A stretch of DNA of 64,000 nucleotides from Oxalobacteraceae sp. CFBP 13730 (GTDB lineage Bacteria; Pseudomonadota; Gammaproteobacteria; Burkholderiales; Burkholderiaceae_D), in NCBI GenBank assembly GCA_014841835.1, contig JACYUQ010000003.1:682001-746000 (forward strand), written 5' to 3'. Both the position numbers and the translations under genes were made by a program. Each line of letters starts with the position of its first letter. The first letter of the stretch is position 1. Below, piece by piece: positions 29,739-38,754 of the stretch. A model generated the notes under the pieces. It was not told the DNA's origin. It saw only the letters and a list, made by a program, of their open reading frames with translations, and made no database searches.

Positions 29739-30191
29739 TTACAGCACCGAAATCAGTTTCACTTCGAACTGGAGCGCCCGGCCAGCCATCGGATGGTTGA
29801 AGTCGAACAGGGCCGAGTCGTCGCGCATCTCAAGCAGTACACCAGCAAACCGGCCGCCCTTGGGCGCATTGAATTCGACCACTTCGCCGACCAGGTAGTC
29901 GGCGCCAGGCACCGAATTTTCTTCCAGCGTCGCCTTCGACACCGACTGGATCAGTTCCGGGTTACGTTCACCGAACGCTTCCTGCGCACTGAGTTCGAAG
30001 GTCTGGTGCGTGCCTTCGGGCAGGCCGAGCAGGCGTTCTTCGAGGAACGGTGCCAGTTGGCCCTGACCCAGCAACAGCGTTGCCGGCGTGCCATTGAAGG
30101 TGGTGATCACATCAGAACCACCGGCAACAGCCAGGCGGTAATGCAGTGTCAGGTACGAGGATTCATTGACGACAGGAGCAGCGTTGGCCAT
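29739..30191 (-). CDS. slpA: FKBP-type peptidyl-prolyl isomerase (SlpA type)
   Basis: A cytoplasmic prolyl isomerase/chaperone of the SlyD/SlpA group, 150 residues. It starts with LTLHYRLAVAGGSDVITTF, has the SlpA-like PFLEERLLGLPEGTHQTFEL and AFGERNPELIQ segments with an inserted flap domain, and ends with the FDFNHPMAGRALQFEVKLI core. The C-terminal His-rich tail of SlyD is absent. It is the first gene of a two-gene unit with ispH. Confidence 0.9.
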   Translation of the reverse strand: MANAAPVVNESSYLTLHYRLAVAGGSDVITTFNGTPATLLLGQGQLAPFLEERLLGLPEGTHQTFELSAQEAFGERNPELIQSVSKATLEENSVPGADYLVGEVVEFNAPKGGRFAGVLLEMRDDSALFDFNHPMAGRALQFEVKLISVL

Positions 30192-30304
30192 GTTCTTTGC
30201 GACGTTTCGTATGAGTGCGGGTAGCCCCGGTGGGGCAAACCGCTATTGTAAGCCACGCGCGCAGCTTGCGCCCGGGCTGCCTCTTTTTTTGGCGAGGAAT
30301 CACG

Positions 30305-30976
30305 ATGGGTATTTGTGACTGGCCTGAGCAGGACCGTCCCCGCGAGCGCTTGCTGCGCGATGGCCCGGCGGCATTGTCGGACACCGAATTACTGGCGATC
30401 TTCCTGCGCGTCGGCGTGGCCGGGAAAAGCGCCGTGACGCTGGCGGGCGACACCCTCGCTCACTTCGGCTCACTGCAACGGCTGCTGCATGCCGATGCGG
30501 GCGAGTTTGGACAGCTGCACGGGCTTGGCCCGGCCAAGTATGCGCAGCTCCAGGCGGCGCTCGAACTGGCGCGGCGCGCGGTGGCCGAGCAATTCCGGCG
30601 CGAGGCGCTGTGCTCGCCTGAAGCGGTGCGGCACTATCTGCGCAGCCACTTCGCGCTGCGCACGCACGAATCGTTCACCGTGCTGTTTCTGGATATCAAA
30701 AACCGCCTGATCAATTGTGACGACATGTTCAGGGGCACGCTGACCCATACCAGTGTTTATCCGCGCGAAGTCGTCAAGGCGGCGCTGCGGCGCAATGCGG
30801 CGGCGGTGATCCTGGCGCACAACCATCCGTCGGGCGTGGCCGAGCCCAGCGACGCGGATCTGCGGCTCACGGGCGCGCTCACGCAGGCGCTGTCACTGGT
30901 CGAGATACGGGTGCTGGACCATTTCGTGGTGGCTGGCAACCAGGTGTATTCGTTTGCGGAACATGGGCAGTTGTGA
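30305..30976 (+). CDS. radC: RadC family JAB1/MPN-type protein
   Basis: A 223-residue protein with a helix-hairpin-helix-like N-terminal part ([19 protein letters not shown]) and a C-terminal JAMM metalloprotease-like domain with the full metal site [14 protein letters not shown] near 172-185. The historical DNA-repair assignment is weakly supported and the true function is unknown. The start [17 protein letters not shown] is typical of the family. It is divergent from slpA. Confidence 0.92.
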   Translation: MGICDWPEQDRPRERLLRDGPAALSDTELLAIFLRVGVAGKSAVTLAGDTLAHFGSLQRLLHADAGEFGQLHGLGPAKYAQLQAALELARRAVAEQFRREALCSPEAVRHYLRSHFALRTHESFTVLFLDIKNRLINCDDMFRGTLTHTSVYPREVVKAALRRNAAAVILAHNHPSGVAEPSDADLRLTGALTQALSLVEIRVLDHFVVAGNQVYSFAEHGQL

Positions 30977-31116
30977 CGGATTTGCCACCCGCTTGCCGTT
31001 CGGTCATTGGCATAAATTACAGCGCGTAAACAGGGGCTTACCCGTGCCGATCCACCCGAACCGGGAACTGTTAAATTTTTCAATCCATTGATTTGACCAT
31101 TGTTTTTCGCAAGTGA

Positions 31117-31146
31117 TTGATTCCGCTTCATTTTTCGCGCTATACT
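31117..31146 (+). promoter_or_regulatory. rpmB-rpmG promoter
   Basis: TTGATT at 31117-31122 and TATACT at 31141-31146 are 18 bases apart in an AT-rich stretch, 40 bases before the rpmB start. A strong promoter is expected for ribosomal protein genes. Confidence 0.65.
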
Positions 31147-31186
31147 CTCGTTTTTCCAGTCCTGGAACATATTTAAGGAGTGCACT

Positions 31187-31423
31187 ATGGCACGTGTTTG
31201 CCAAGTAACCGGCAAGGGTGTGATGGTTGGTAACAACGTCTCCCACGCTAACAACAAAACGAAGCGTCGTTTCCTGCCTAACCTGCAGAATCGTCGTATC
31301 TACGTCGAATCCGAAAACCGCTGGGTTTCGCTGCGTTTGTCGAACGCCGGCCTGCGCCTGATTGACAAGCTCGGCATCGATGCCGTGCTGGTCGACATGC
31401 GTGCTCGTGGCGAAAAAGTTTAA
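31187..31423 (+). CDS. rpmB: Large ribosomal subunit protein bL28
   Basis: A 78-residue basic protein of the 50S subunit, starting [22 protein letters not shown] after Met and ending RARGEKV, as in other proteobacteria. A GGAG ribosome-binding site precedes the ATG. It is co-transcribed with rpmG 13 bases downstream. Confidence 0.97.
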   Translation: MARVCQVTGKGVMVGNNVSHANNKTKRRFLPNLQNRRIYVESENRWVSLRLSNAGLRLIDKLGIDAVLVDMRARGEKV

Positions 31424-31436
31424 TTAGGGAGCTATC

Positions 31437-31604
31437 ATGGCAAAAACTGGCCGCGACAAAATCAAGCTGGAATCGACTGCAGGTACGGGTCACTTCTACA
31501 CCACTACCAAGAACAAGCGCACGATGCCGGCGAAAATGGAAATTACCAAATTCGACCCTAAGGCACGTAAGCACGTGATCTACAAAGAAACCAAGATCAA
31601 GTAA
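31437..31604 (+). CDS. rpmG: Large ribosomal subunit protein bL33
   Basis: A 55-residue protein of the 50S subunit, starting [20 protein letters not shown] and ending YKETKIK. It has no cysteine, so it is the zinc-free (C-) form of L33. TTAGGGAGC supplies the ribosome-binding site. The rpmB-rpmG order is conserved in proteobacteria. Confidence 0.97.
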   Translation: MAKTGRDKIKLESTAGTGHFYTTTKNKRTMPAKMEITKFDPKARKHVIYKETKIK

Positions 31605-31624
31605 TTGATCCTGTTGTCTTCCAA

Positions 31625-31657
31625 AAAGCCGCCGGCGCAAGCCTGGCGGCTTTTTTT
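31625..31657 (+). terminator. rpmB-rpmG terminator
   Basis: Stem aaagccgcc/ggcggcttt followed by seven T, 20 bases after the rpmG stop codon. Confidence 0.85.
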
Positions 31658-31690
31658 ATGGCCGGACACCGTCCGCGTTACCATGGCGGA

Positions 31691-33304
31691 ATGACCAGCC
31701 CGCCCCTGCCCTCCCTCTCTCCCGCCACCGACCGTCTCGACGCCCTTGATGTGCTGCGCGGCTTTGCGCTGATCGGCATCTGCATCGCCAACGTCGAATT
31801 TTTCAACCGGCCCGTGGTCGAATCCGGGCAAGGCATCCCTGCTGGCCTGCACGGCCTGGACTTGCTCGTGGCGTTTCTCGTCGCATATCTGGTCAGCGGC
31901 AAGTTCTGGACGATCTTTTCGCTGCTGTTCGGCATGGGCTTCGCGCTGATGCTCGAGCGTGCCCGCGTGGCCGGGCGGCAATTTGCGCCAATTTACGGTC
32001 GCCGGGTCGCGGTACTGCTGGCGATCGGGCTGCTGCACCACACCTTGCTCTGGAGCGGCGATATCCTGATCAGCTATGCGGTCGGGGCGCTTGCGCTGAT
32101 GCTCGCGCTGCTGGCACCGGCGCGGGTGCTCGTGACCGCATTCATTGCCTGCGCGGTACTGCCGCAGATGCCGGGCCTGGGCTGGCTGGGCTGGTTGCTG
32201 GCGCCGATCCTCCTGGCGGCGCTGGTCGCGCTGTACCTTCGCGCGCGGCAAGCGTGGCTGTTTCCGCTATTGACGATCGGCGCCGGTGTCTTGATGCTGC
32301 TGGCGGCGCTTGGCGCAGCCTGGGGCAGCAAGGGCGACGACACGACAATGCTAACCGCAATGGGCGCCATCTTCACGGGACTCGGCCTGCTTGCCTGCCG
32401 GCGCAGGCCGTCAGAACAGAAGCCACTACGCATCGGTCTCCAGATCGTGCTGCTGACCTATTCGTTGATCGCGGTCGAAGCCGGCGTGCGGCACTTTGCA
32501 CCCGATGTTTCCCAGGTGACGGGCAGCAGCAGCGCCAGCAGCAGCGCCAGCACCGATGACGCCGACGCGCGCGCCAACGATGGCCGCGTGCTGCGCTACC
32601 GCGATCAGGTCGCACGCAGCACCGAAGAGCGCGCCGTACTCACACAGGGCAGTTATCGAGATGCCGTGACGATGCGGTTCAGGCAATTGGCCGAACGCCT
32701 GCGTGACGAGGTCGGGTTCGCAGTGTTGCTGGTAGGCGTATTCCTGATCGGCGTCTGGTTCGTGCGATCGGGCGTGATCGCACGCGCGGCCGACCACAAG
32801 CCGCTCTACCGACGGCTGGCCATCGTCGGCATCCCGCTGGGCATCGGACTTGGCCTGCTTGGCAGCCTGATCGCGACGGGCCGGCCGCTCGGGGTCGACG
32901 ATGGTGGCCACGATCTTGCCTACGCGCTGCTGTCACTGGGCAGCTTGCCCGCCGCACTTGGATATATTGCCGCAGTCATGTTGATGCTGCATAGCCGTGG
33001 CGCGCTGGCACGCATCCGCCTGCTGGGGCCGTTCGGGCGCATGGCCTTAAGCAATTACCTGATGCAGTCGCTGGTGTTCTCACTGTTGTTTTATGCCCAC
33101 GGAATGGGGCTGTGGGGAATGGGACGCACAGCACAAGTGGGCATCGCACTGGGTTTGTGCACGCTGCAGATCGGCCTGAGCCACTGGTGGCTGACGCGCT
33201 TCCAGTACGGCCCAGTCGAATGGGTCTGGCGCGCACTGACCTACCTGACCTGGCCACCAATGCGCATGAAAAGCCGGGGTCTGAAAAGCCGGGGTCAGGT
33301 CTGA
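31691..33304 (+). CDS. DUF418 domain-containing membrane protein
   Basis: A polytopic inner-membrane protein of 537 residues. It begins with the YeiB-like RLDALDVLRGFALIGICIANVEFF segment and ends with the DUF418 domain (LLGPFGRMALSNYLMQSL, then QIGLSHWWLTRFQYGPVEWVWR). Its function is unknown; the family resembles acyltransferase-like membrane proteins. A serine-rich low-complexity loop (SSSASSSAS, encoded at 32524-32552) lies between membrane segments. The last 12 residues (MKSRGLKSRGQV) and the stop codon come from a REP-like repeat that has invaded the 3' end. ATG 31691 is preferred to one at 31658. Confidence 0.85.
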   Translation: MTSPPLPSLSPATDRLDALDVLRGFALIGICIANVEFFNRPVVESGQGIPAGLHGLDLLVAFLVAYLVSGKFWTIFSLLFGMGFALMLERARVAGRQFAPIYGRRVAVLLAIGLLHHTLLWSGDILISYAVGALALMLALLAPARVLVTAFIACAVLPQMPGLGWLGWLLAPILLAALVALYLRARQAWLFPLLTIGAGVLMLLAALGAAWGSKGDDTTMLTAMGAIFTGLGLLACRRRPSEQKPLRIGLQIVLLTYSLIAVEAGVRHFAPDVSQVTGSSSASSSASTDDADARANDGRVLRYRDQVARSTEERAVLTQGSYRDAVTMRFRQLAERLRDEVGFAVLLVGVFLIGVWFVRSGVIARAADHKPLYRRLAIVGIPLGIGLGLLGSLIATGRPLGVDDGGHDLAYALLSLGSLPAALGYIAAVMLMLHSRGALARIRLLGPFGRMALSNYLMQSLVFSLLFYAHGMGLWGMGRTAQVGIALGLCTLQIGLSHWWLTRFQYGPVEWVWRALTYLTWPPMRMKSRGLKSRGQV

Positions 33305-33486
33305 CATTCGGACACGATCTCGACATTCGGCTATGAAAAGCCGGGGTCAGGTCTGACATTCGGACACGATCTCCACAGTGGGCTAGGCGGGAATAGCTGA
33401 CGCCGCGCCATTCTAATAGTGTACAAAACCCCATTGAAAGTGATTAAGGCTGAGGTCGTGTCCGAATGTCAGACCTGACCCCGGCT
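33267..33486. repeat. REP/BIME-like repeat cluster
   Basis: A 40-bp unit (tgaaaagccggggtcaggtc, then tgacattcggacacgatctc) occurs exactly at 33282-33321 and 33334-33373. A truncated copy lies at 33267-33282. A 35-bp inverted copy with one mismatch lies at 33452-33486. The direct and inverted copies flank a 78-bp spacer, and a partial gacattcgg lies between the direct copies. The layout is that of REP-type elements mobilised by RAYT (Y1) transposases; no such gene is in the window. Confidence 0.85.
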
Positions 33487-33543
33487 GTGTGACCCCTGCT
33501 GTGTTACCACGGCCACTGAAGCACAAGCGGGAGCGACCAAATG

Positions 33544-33572
33544 AAAAACGGCTCCCGAAGGAGCCGTTTTTT
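33544..33572. terminator. Bidirectional terminator downstream of the desaturase gene
   Basis: Perfect stem aaaaacggctcc/ggagccgttttt with a CGAA loop; T-runs follow on both strands. It lies 18 bases after the desaturase stop codon on the minus strand. Confidence 0.85.
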
Positions 33573-33589
33573 AATCCGCTGATACAGAA

Positions 33590-34801
33590 TCAGGCATAGG
33601 TACGCAGGCGCAGCGAAAACTCTTGCAGCGCCTTGATGCCGGACGCTTCAGCGCGGTTGCACCAGTCCTGCAATTGATGCAGCAACTGATCGCGGGTGTG
33701 GTGCGAACGTTCCCAGATCGCGCCCAGTTCCACGCGCATAGTGTGCATGGTCTCGAGCGCCTTGCTGTGCTGGAACAGCTCGACCAGCTGCTCTTTCTGC
33801 GACAGCTCCAGCTTGGCCGGCTCACGCTGCATCAGCTTGCGCGAGCTTTTCAGGAAGCGCGTTTCCAGGCCACTGGCGTGCTTGCGCTGCTCGAATTCTT
33901 CATGGAACGCGTGACGCACCGATTTCGCATACTTTGCCATCACGTCGTAACGGTTGGCGATCACCGATTGCAGCGTATCGAAGTCGGCCTGGTCCTTGTT
34001 CTTGGCCAGTTTCGGCTTCGGCGCCACTTTCTTGACCTTGGCCAGTCCGACCATTTCGAGCATGCGGATATAGCCCCAGCCCAGGTCGAACTCGTACCAC
34101 TTGCTCGACAGCTTGGCCGACGTGGCATACGTGTGGTGATTGTTATGCAGCTCTTCGCCACCAATCAGAATGCCCCACGGGAAGATGTTGGTCGCAGCAT
34201 CGCTGCAATCGAAATTGCGGTAGCCCCACCAGTGGCCAAGACCATTGATGATGCCGGCAGCAGTAATCGGAATCCACATCATCTGCACGGCCCACACCGA
34301 CAAGCCGATGATACCGAACAGCGCAACGTTGATCACAAGCATCGCGACGATGCCCATCATGCTGCGGCCGGTATAGACGTGACGCTCGATCCAGTCGTCC
34401 GGCGTGCCATGGCCATACTTGTCCATGGTTTCCTGGACCTTGCTCTCAGCGCGGTACAGCTCGGCGCCTTCGAACAGCACCTTGCGGATGCCGCGCGTTT
34501 GCGGGCTGTGCGGATCCTCTTCGGTGTCGCACTTGGCGTGGTGCTTGCGGTGAATCGACGCCCACTCTTTCGTGACCTGACCAGTGGTCAGCCACAGCCA
34601 GAAGCGGAAGAAGTGACTTGGAATCGGATGCAGGTCAAGCGCGCGGTGCGCCTGATGGCGGTGCAGGTACACCGTGACGCTGATGATGGTGATGTGCGTC
34701 ACCACCACCGTGTACAGAACGACTTCCCATGCCGAAAAATCCAGCAGGCCGGTCGACAAGAACGACAGCACAGCGTGCAAAGTGTCGTTAAAGAAATTCA
34801 T
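33590..34801 (-). CDS. Membrane fatty acid desaturase (delta-9 type)
   Basis: Introduces a double bond into acyl chains in a di-iron, oxygen-dependent reaction at the inner membrane. Three histidine boxes are present: HRHQAHR near 47, HRKHH near 85 and EELHNNHH near 218. Hydrophobic segments before the first box and between the second and third fit the four-helix desaturase fold. The 403-residue product has a long, charged, helical C-terminal region (from about 260) beyond the catalytic core. It probably has a role in cold adaptation of membranes, an inference from the family. Confidence 0.9.
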   Translation of the reverse strand: MNFFNDTLHAVLSFLSTGLLDFSAWEVVLYTVVVTHITIISVTVYLHRHQAHRALDLHPIPSHFFRFWLWLTTGQVTKEWASIHRKHHAKCDTEEDPHSPQTRGIRKVLFEGAELYRAESKVQETMDKYGHGTPDDWIERHVYTGRSMMGIVAMLVINVALFGIIGLSVWAVQMMWIPITAAGIINGLGHWWGYRNFDCSDAATNIFPWGILIGGEELHNNHHTYATSAKLSSKWYEFDLGWGYIRMLEMVGLAKVKKVAPKPKLAKNKDQADFDTLQSVIANRYDVMAKYAKSVRHAFHEEFEQRKHASGLETRFLKSSRKLMQREPAKLELSQKEQLVELFQHSKALETMHTMRVELGAIWERSHHTRDQLLHQLQDWCNRAEASGIKALQEFSLRLRTYA

Positions 34802-34904
34802 TCAGTCTCCAATGCAGGGCTTGTATGACGTCGATCAGGAAGATCGCACATGCATAACCCTTGCATTTTACGTGTTTCTACTGCCGCACGGCAGCAGCAC
34901 GTCT

Positions 34905-36275
34905 TCAATTTTTGCCTAAATCCGCGCCAGTCTGTTTTACGCCACCTTCGGTAGCGTCTGGCGCACCTTCAGCGGTGCGCGCCATCATCGACGTGATGTG
35001 CGCGTCGAGCAGGCGCGTGTCCATGGACGGGTGGCCGAGCTTGATGGCGCCAGTATGCACCAGCGTGTAAATCTTGCGGTTGACTTCCGAGATCGGCCCG
35101 CCCTGCCCGTTTTCCGGGTCGCCCAGGAAGAACCCGACTTCCAGCTCGTAGCCATCGGCGACAAACGCCGTCAGCAGCACATTCGGCGACGGCGTCTCCA
35201 GCACGCGGTCAACGCCCTTCGGTTGCTCTTCCAACAACGGCATCACGACCGCTAGATCGCTGTCATACGACACCACCAGCTTGGCGACGGCGCGCACGTT
35301 CTTGTTCGTCACCGACTGGTTCAGCACCACGCCCGTGATCAGCATTTCGTTCGGCAACAGCGTCTGTGTACCGTCTGCGCTACGCAACACTGTGTAGCGC
35401 GTATTGATGCGCGAGACCTTGCCGGAATACTTGTCGAGCGTGATCGGATCGCCAATCGCCAGACTGCGCTCGAACAGGATGATGAAACCGGACACATAAT
35501 TACTGGCAATCCGCTGCATGCCCAGACCCAGACCCACACCGAGCGCGCCACCGAACACCGACAGTACGGTCAGGTCCAGCCCCGCCAGCGACAGGCTCAA
35601 CAACACGGCAACGAGGATCAGCGCAGCACGGCCCACGCGCGCCAACGCGACGCGCAGCGACGAGTGCATGCGCTCGACATGCATCAGCCGTTCTTCGAGC
35701 GCCGCACCGGCCCACAGCGCCACGATCAGCAGCACGACGATCGAGACGACGCCCTGCAACAGGTCGAGCAGCGAGGTTTTTTTGGCCCCGACCGGCAGCA
35801 TGGTGGTCTCGAGCGCGTGCAACACGTCCGGCAGGATGCCGGTCAGGTGCAGCGCCACGATGATCCAGGCGGTGAAGGCAAACACGCGCTCGAACGTCTG
35901 CAGCGCCTCGCCCACCTGGCCACGGCGCGCAAAGGCGCGGCGCAGCAGGTAGAAGAAGGTGCGGATGACCGCCAGCGACACGAACAGCGGCAGCGCCACG
36001 CGCAGCAGGTTCACGGTCTGGAAGTGTTCCAGGATGACCTTGCTGAGCGACAGCAGCGCGACCGTCAACAGCGGCCCAAGCACACGGGCAACACCGCCCA
36101 GGCCGACACGCATCAGGCGGCCACGTTCGTCGCGGTTCTTGAGCAGCGACCGATCGATCAACCCTGCCAACCCCCAGCCCGCCGCCACGCAGACGACAAG
36201 GGCAATCGCCTGCCACAACAGGGCCGGGTTGCGGATGTCGACAATCATGACATTCCAGAGGTCGGACAAGGGCAT
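34905..36275 (-). CDS. MscS-family mechanosensitive ion channel
   Basis: A 456-residue inner-membrane channel that relieves osmotic pressure. Several membrane segments precede the MscS pore helix and beta domain: SVFGGALGVGLGLGMQRIASNYVSGFIILFE near 240-270 is the TM3 pore region, followed by SLAIGDPITL and LRSADGTQTLLPNEMLI. The C-terminal alpha-beta domain continues to about 420. It has more N-terminal helices than E. coli MscS, as in YbdG/YnaI-like paralogues. It begins 11 bases after the rRNA methyltransferase gene ends, so they may be co-transcribed. Confidence 0.9.
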   Translation of the reverse strand: MPLSDLWNVMIVDIRNPALLWQAIALVVCVAAGWGLAGLIDRSLLKNRDERGRLMRVGLGGVARVLGPLLTVALLSLSKVILEHFQTVNLLRVALPLFVSLAVIRTFFYLLRRAFARRGQVGEALQTFERVFAFTAWIIVALHLTGILPDVLHALETTMLPVGAKKTSLLDLLQGVVSIVVLLIVALWAGAALEERLMHVERMHSSLRVALARVGRAALILVAVLLSLSLAGLDLTVLSVFGGALGVGLGLGMQRIASNYVSGFIILFERSLAIGDPITLDKYSGKVSRINTRYTVLRSADGTQTLLPNEMLITGVVLNQSVTNKNVRAVAKLVVSYDSDLAVVMPLLEEQPKGVDRVLETPSPNVLLTAFVADGYELEVGFFLGDPENGQGGPISEVNRKIYTLVHTGAIKLGHPSMDTRLLDAHITSMMARTAEGAPDATEGGVKQTGADLGKN

Positions 36276-36286
36276 CGCAGGGTTCC

Positions 36287-37612
36287 TTATTCTTCGTCGG
36301 TTGCGGTCATATCAGCATCAGCGTCGGCATCTGGCTTGACTGGGGCCGCCTTGACCAGCGCCTTGCGTTGCAGCACGGCGGCGAAGAAGCCGTCGGTCTG
36401 GTGCTTGTGCGGCAAGAGCTTGAGGTACTTGTCCATCTCGAGCGGAATCTTTTGCTCGGCCAGCACTTGGCTCATCGGCACCAGATCGAAATCCGGGTGC
36501 GTTGCCAGGAAGCCTTCGACGATGACGTCGTTTTCTTCATCCAGCAGGCTGCAGGTGGCGTACACGAGGCGGCCACCGTTCTTGACCAGGCGCGCAGCCC
36601 CGTCCAGGATCGCGGCTTGCTTTTCCTGCATCTCGGCAATCGCACCCAGTTGCTGACGCCATTTGACATCCGGATTACGGCGCAAGGTGCCCAGACCCGA
36701 GCATGGCGCATCGACCAGCACCCGGTCGATCTTGCCAGCCAGGCGTTTGACCTTGGCATCGCGCTCGTGCGCGATGAGCACCGGATGCACGTTCGACAAA
36801 CCGCTGCGCGCCATGCGTGGCTTGAGTTTGGCCAGGCGCTTTTCGGACACGTCGAACGCGTACAGGCGACCGGTATTGCGCATCAGCGCGCCCAGTGCCA
36901 GCGTCTTGCCGCCGGCGCCGGCGCAAAAGTCGACCACCATTTCGCCGCGACGCGCGCCAACGATCTGCGACAGCACCTGGCTGCCCTCGTCCTGCACTTC
37001 GATCGCGCCTTCCTTGAACAGCGGCAGATTCTGCAGCGCAGGCTTTTGCTTGACGCGCAGACCCAGCGGAGCGTACGGCATTGGCTCGGCAATGATCGGC
37101 GCTTCGAGCAGCGTGGCGATGACGGCGTCGCGCTCGGCCTTGATCGAATTGACGCGCAGATCCAGCGGCGCCGGCGTGTTGAGCACGGCGGCCAGTTCCA
37201 GGGCTTCGGCTTCGCCGAACTGGGCGACCAGCTTGTCGTAAAGCCATTGCGGCAGATTGGCTTGCACCGGACCTGGCAGCAGCGTGCGGTCGACTTCCTT
37301 GATGCGGGTCAGGAAGTGGGTTTCGTCTTCGGTCAGGCCACCGATCGAATCGATGCCAGCCGTTTCGGCCAGACCCAGCAGGGCCAGGCAACGCATCGAT
37401 GGCGTGCTGCCATGGCCGGCGAAATCGGTGAAGAACGACTTGTTACGCAGCACCGAATACACGGCTTCGGCAATCACGCCACGCTCACGGCCGCCAAAAC
37501 GCGGGTTGTCCTTGAAGAAACGCGACAGGGTGACGTCGGCTGGGGAGGTAAAACGGAGAATCTCGCGCAGGACTTCTTCAGTCTTGGCGACGATCGCTGG
37601 AGGCAATCTCAT
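36287..37612 (-). CDS. RsmB/NOP2-family rRNA cytosine-C5 methyltransferase
   Basis: A SAM-dependent RNA m5C methyltransferase, 441 residues. The SAM-binding motif is VVDFCAGAGGKTLAL near 225-239. Both catalytic cysteines of the family are present: one in VDAPCSGLGTLRRNPD near 305 and one in YATCSLLDEEN near 360. The N-terminal region is not the NusB-like domain of RsmB itself, so it is a paralogue of the RsmB/RsmF group with an unproven target. The C-terminus is an acidic Asp/Ala tail. purN lies 43 bases upstream on the same strand. Confidence 0.88.
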   Translation of the reverse strand: MRLPPAIVAKTEEVLREILRFTSPADVTLSRFFKDNPRFGGRERGVIAEAVYSVLRNKSFFTDFAGHGSTPSMRCLALLGLAETAGIDSIGGLTEDETHFLTRIKEVDRTLLPGPVQANLPQWLYDKLVAQFGEAEALELAAVLNTPAPLDLRVNSIKAERDAVIATLLEAPIIAEPMPYAPLGLRVKQKPALQNLPLFKEGAIEVQDEGSQVLSQIVGARRGEMVVDFCAGAGGKTLALGALMRNTGRLYAFDVSEKRLAKLKPRMARSGLSNVHPVLIAHERDAKVKRLAGKIDRVLVDAPCSGLGTLRRNPDVKWRQQLGAIAEMQEKQAAILDGAARLVKNGGRLVYATCSLLDEENDVIVEGFLATHPDFDLVPMSQVLAEQKIPLEMDKYLKLLPHKHQTDGFFAAVLQRKALVKAAPVKPDADADADMTATDEE

Positions 37613-37655
37613 GTAAATCCTTGGGTTGTAAACTGCTTACTTAAAACAATGCGTT

Positions 37656-38285
37656 CTAAATACTGAGGGTGTCAAAGCTGGGCTCGACAATGCGCACCGC
37701 ACCGTCCTCGACGACCAGACTGTCTTCGACGAACAGGCGCACCGCGCGCGGATAGATCTTGTGTTCTTCGACCAGCAGGCGGGTAGCAAGCGTGGCTTCG
37801 GTGTCGCCCGGCAGCACAGGAATGCGTGCCTGCAACACAGCCGGACCGTGATCGAGTTCGGCCGTGACAAAGTGAACCGTCGCGCCATGTTCGACACACC
37901 CGGCGTCGAGCGCCTGCTGGTGCGTGTGCAATCCCGGGAACAGCGGCAGCAGCGACGGGTGAATATTGAGCATCCGACCTGCATAATGCTCGACGAACGG
38001 CGCCGTCAGGATGCGCATGAAACCGGCCAGCACGACCAGATCCGGCGCGAACACATCAATGGTTTCCTGCAGCTTGGCATCGAATTCGGCGCGGGTGGCG
38101 AACGTCTTGCTCGGCACCACTGCAGTGGGAATGCCGCGCGACTGCGCAAATGCCAGGCCGCCGGCGTCAGGTTTGTTGCTGATGACGGCGGCGATACGGG
38201 CTGGCCAACCTTCGGCATCAAGCGCTCGCACGACCGCTTCCATATTGCTTCCGCGGCCCGAAATCAGGATCACGATATTTTTCAT
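37656..38285 (-). CDS. purN: Phosphoribosylglycinamide formyltransferase
   Basis: Transfers the formyl group of 10-formyl-THF to GAR in purine synthesis. The 209-residue enzyme shows ILISGRGSNMEAVV at the N-terminus (GAR phosphate site) and the catalytic triad Asn and His in MLNIHPSLLPLFPG near 107-120 and Asp in ELDHGP near 145. The start at 38285 (MKNIVILISGRGSN) is clear. Confidence 0.95.
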   Translation of the reverse strand: MKNIVILISGRGSNMEAVVRALDAEGWPARIAAVISNKPDAGGLAFAQSRGIPTAVVPSKTFATRAEFDAKLQETIDVFAPDLVVLAGFMRILTAPFVEHYAGRMLNIHPSLLPLFPGLHTHQQALDAGCVEHGATVHFVTAELDHGPAVLQARIPVLPGDTEATLATRLLVEEHKIYPRAVRLFVEDSLVVEDGAVRIVEPSFDTLSI

Positions 38286-38337
38286 AGGCGGCATTGTACC
38301 GTAACGACGCGCACCAAATGCTGCCTTTGGTCCTGGC

Positions 38338-38754
38338 TCAGGCGGCCGGCGGCACCGTCGCGAACGAGTAAAACACGCGGAACGGCACCTTCTTTTCGGC
38401 CCAAAATTCGGCCGCATCGCGAAACACGTCAAGCAGGTTTTCGCGGGCTTCCTTGTCGAATTTCTGGGCGCTTGGCAGCTGCTCCAGCACCACGATGAAG
38501 CCCGGTTGCGGGCCTGCTTCGTGGACGGTTTCGGTCAGGCATTTACGCAGCGCATCGAAGTTCTTGCTGCACGGCTTTGGAAAGTAGAATTGTTCGCCGA
38601 TACGGGCGCAGACTTGTTGTTTGGTGAGCGTGTTGGCGCAGTGTGCGTACAGGAAATGATGTCCGAGTTGCCCGGCCTCCTGTTGCAGATCGCCAACATT
38701 AAACGCGCGGATCGCTTGCACAATATTCGGCGCCACTCTCATCAACAAACTCAT
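38338..38754 (-). CDS. Barstar-family protein (ribonuclease inhibitor-like)
   Basis: A 138-residue protein of the barstar (YhcO-type) fold. The family core is the segment from KNFDALRKCLTET through PGFIVVLEQLP to ENLLDVFRDAAEFWAEKKVPFRVFY, with the alternating helix-strand pattern of barstar. The expected partner would be a barnase-type RNase, but none is adjacent. The start at 38754 (MSLLMRVAP) has GAGGAAAAA directly upstream; a 50-codon upstream extension is rejected. Confidence 0.8.
   Translation of the reverse strand: MSLLMRVAPNIVQAIRAFNVGDLQQEAGQLGHHFLYAHCANTLTKQQVCARIGEQFYFPKPCSKNFDALRKCLTETVHEAGPQPGFIVVLEQLPSAQKFDKEARENLLDVFRDAAEFWAEKKVPFRVFYSFATVPPAA

Noticed and set aside
33267..33486. 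CRISPR array suggested by the spaced 40-bp repeats
   Set aside because: There are only two full direct copies with a 12-bp gap, an inverted copy and no cas genes; the pattern fits REP/BIME-type repeats instead.
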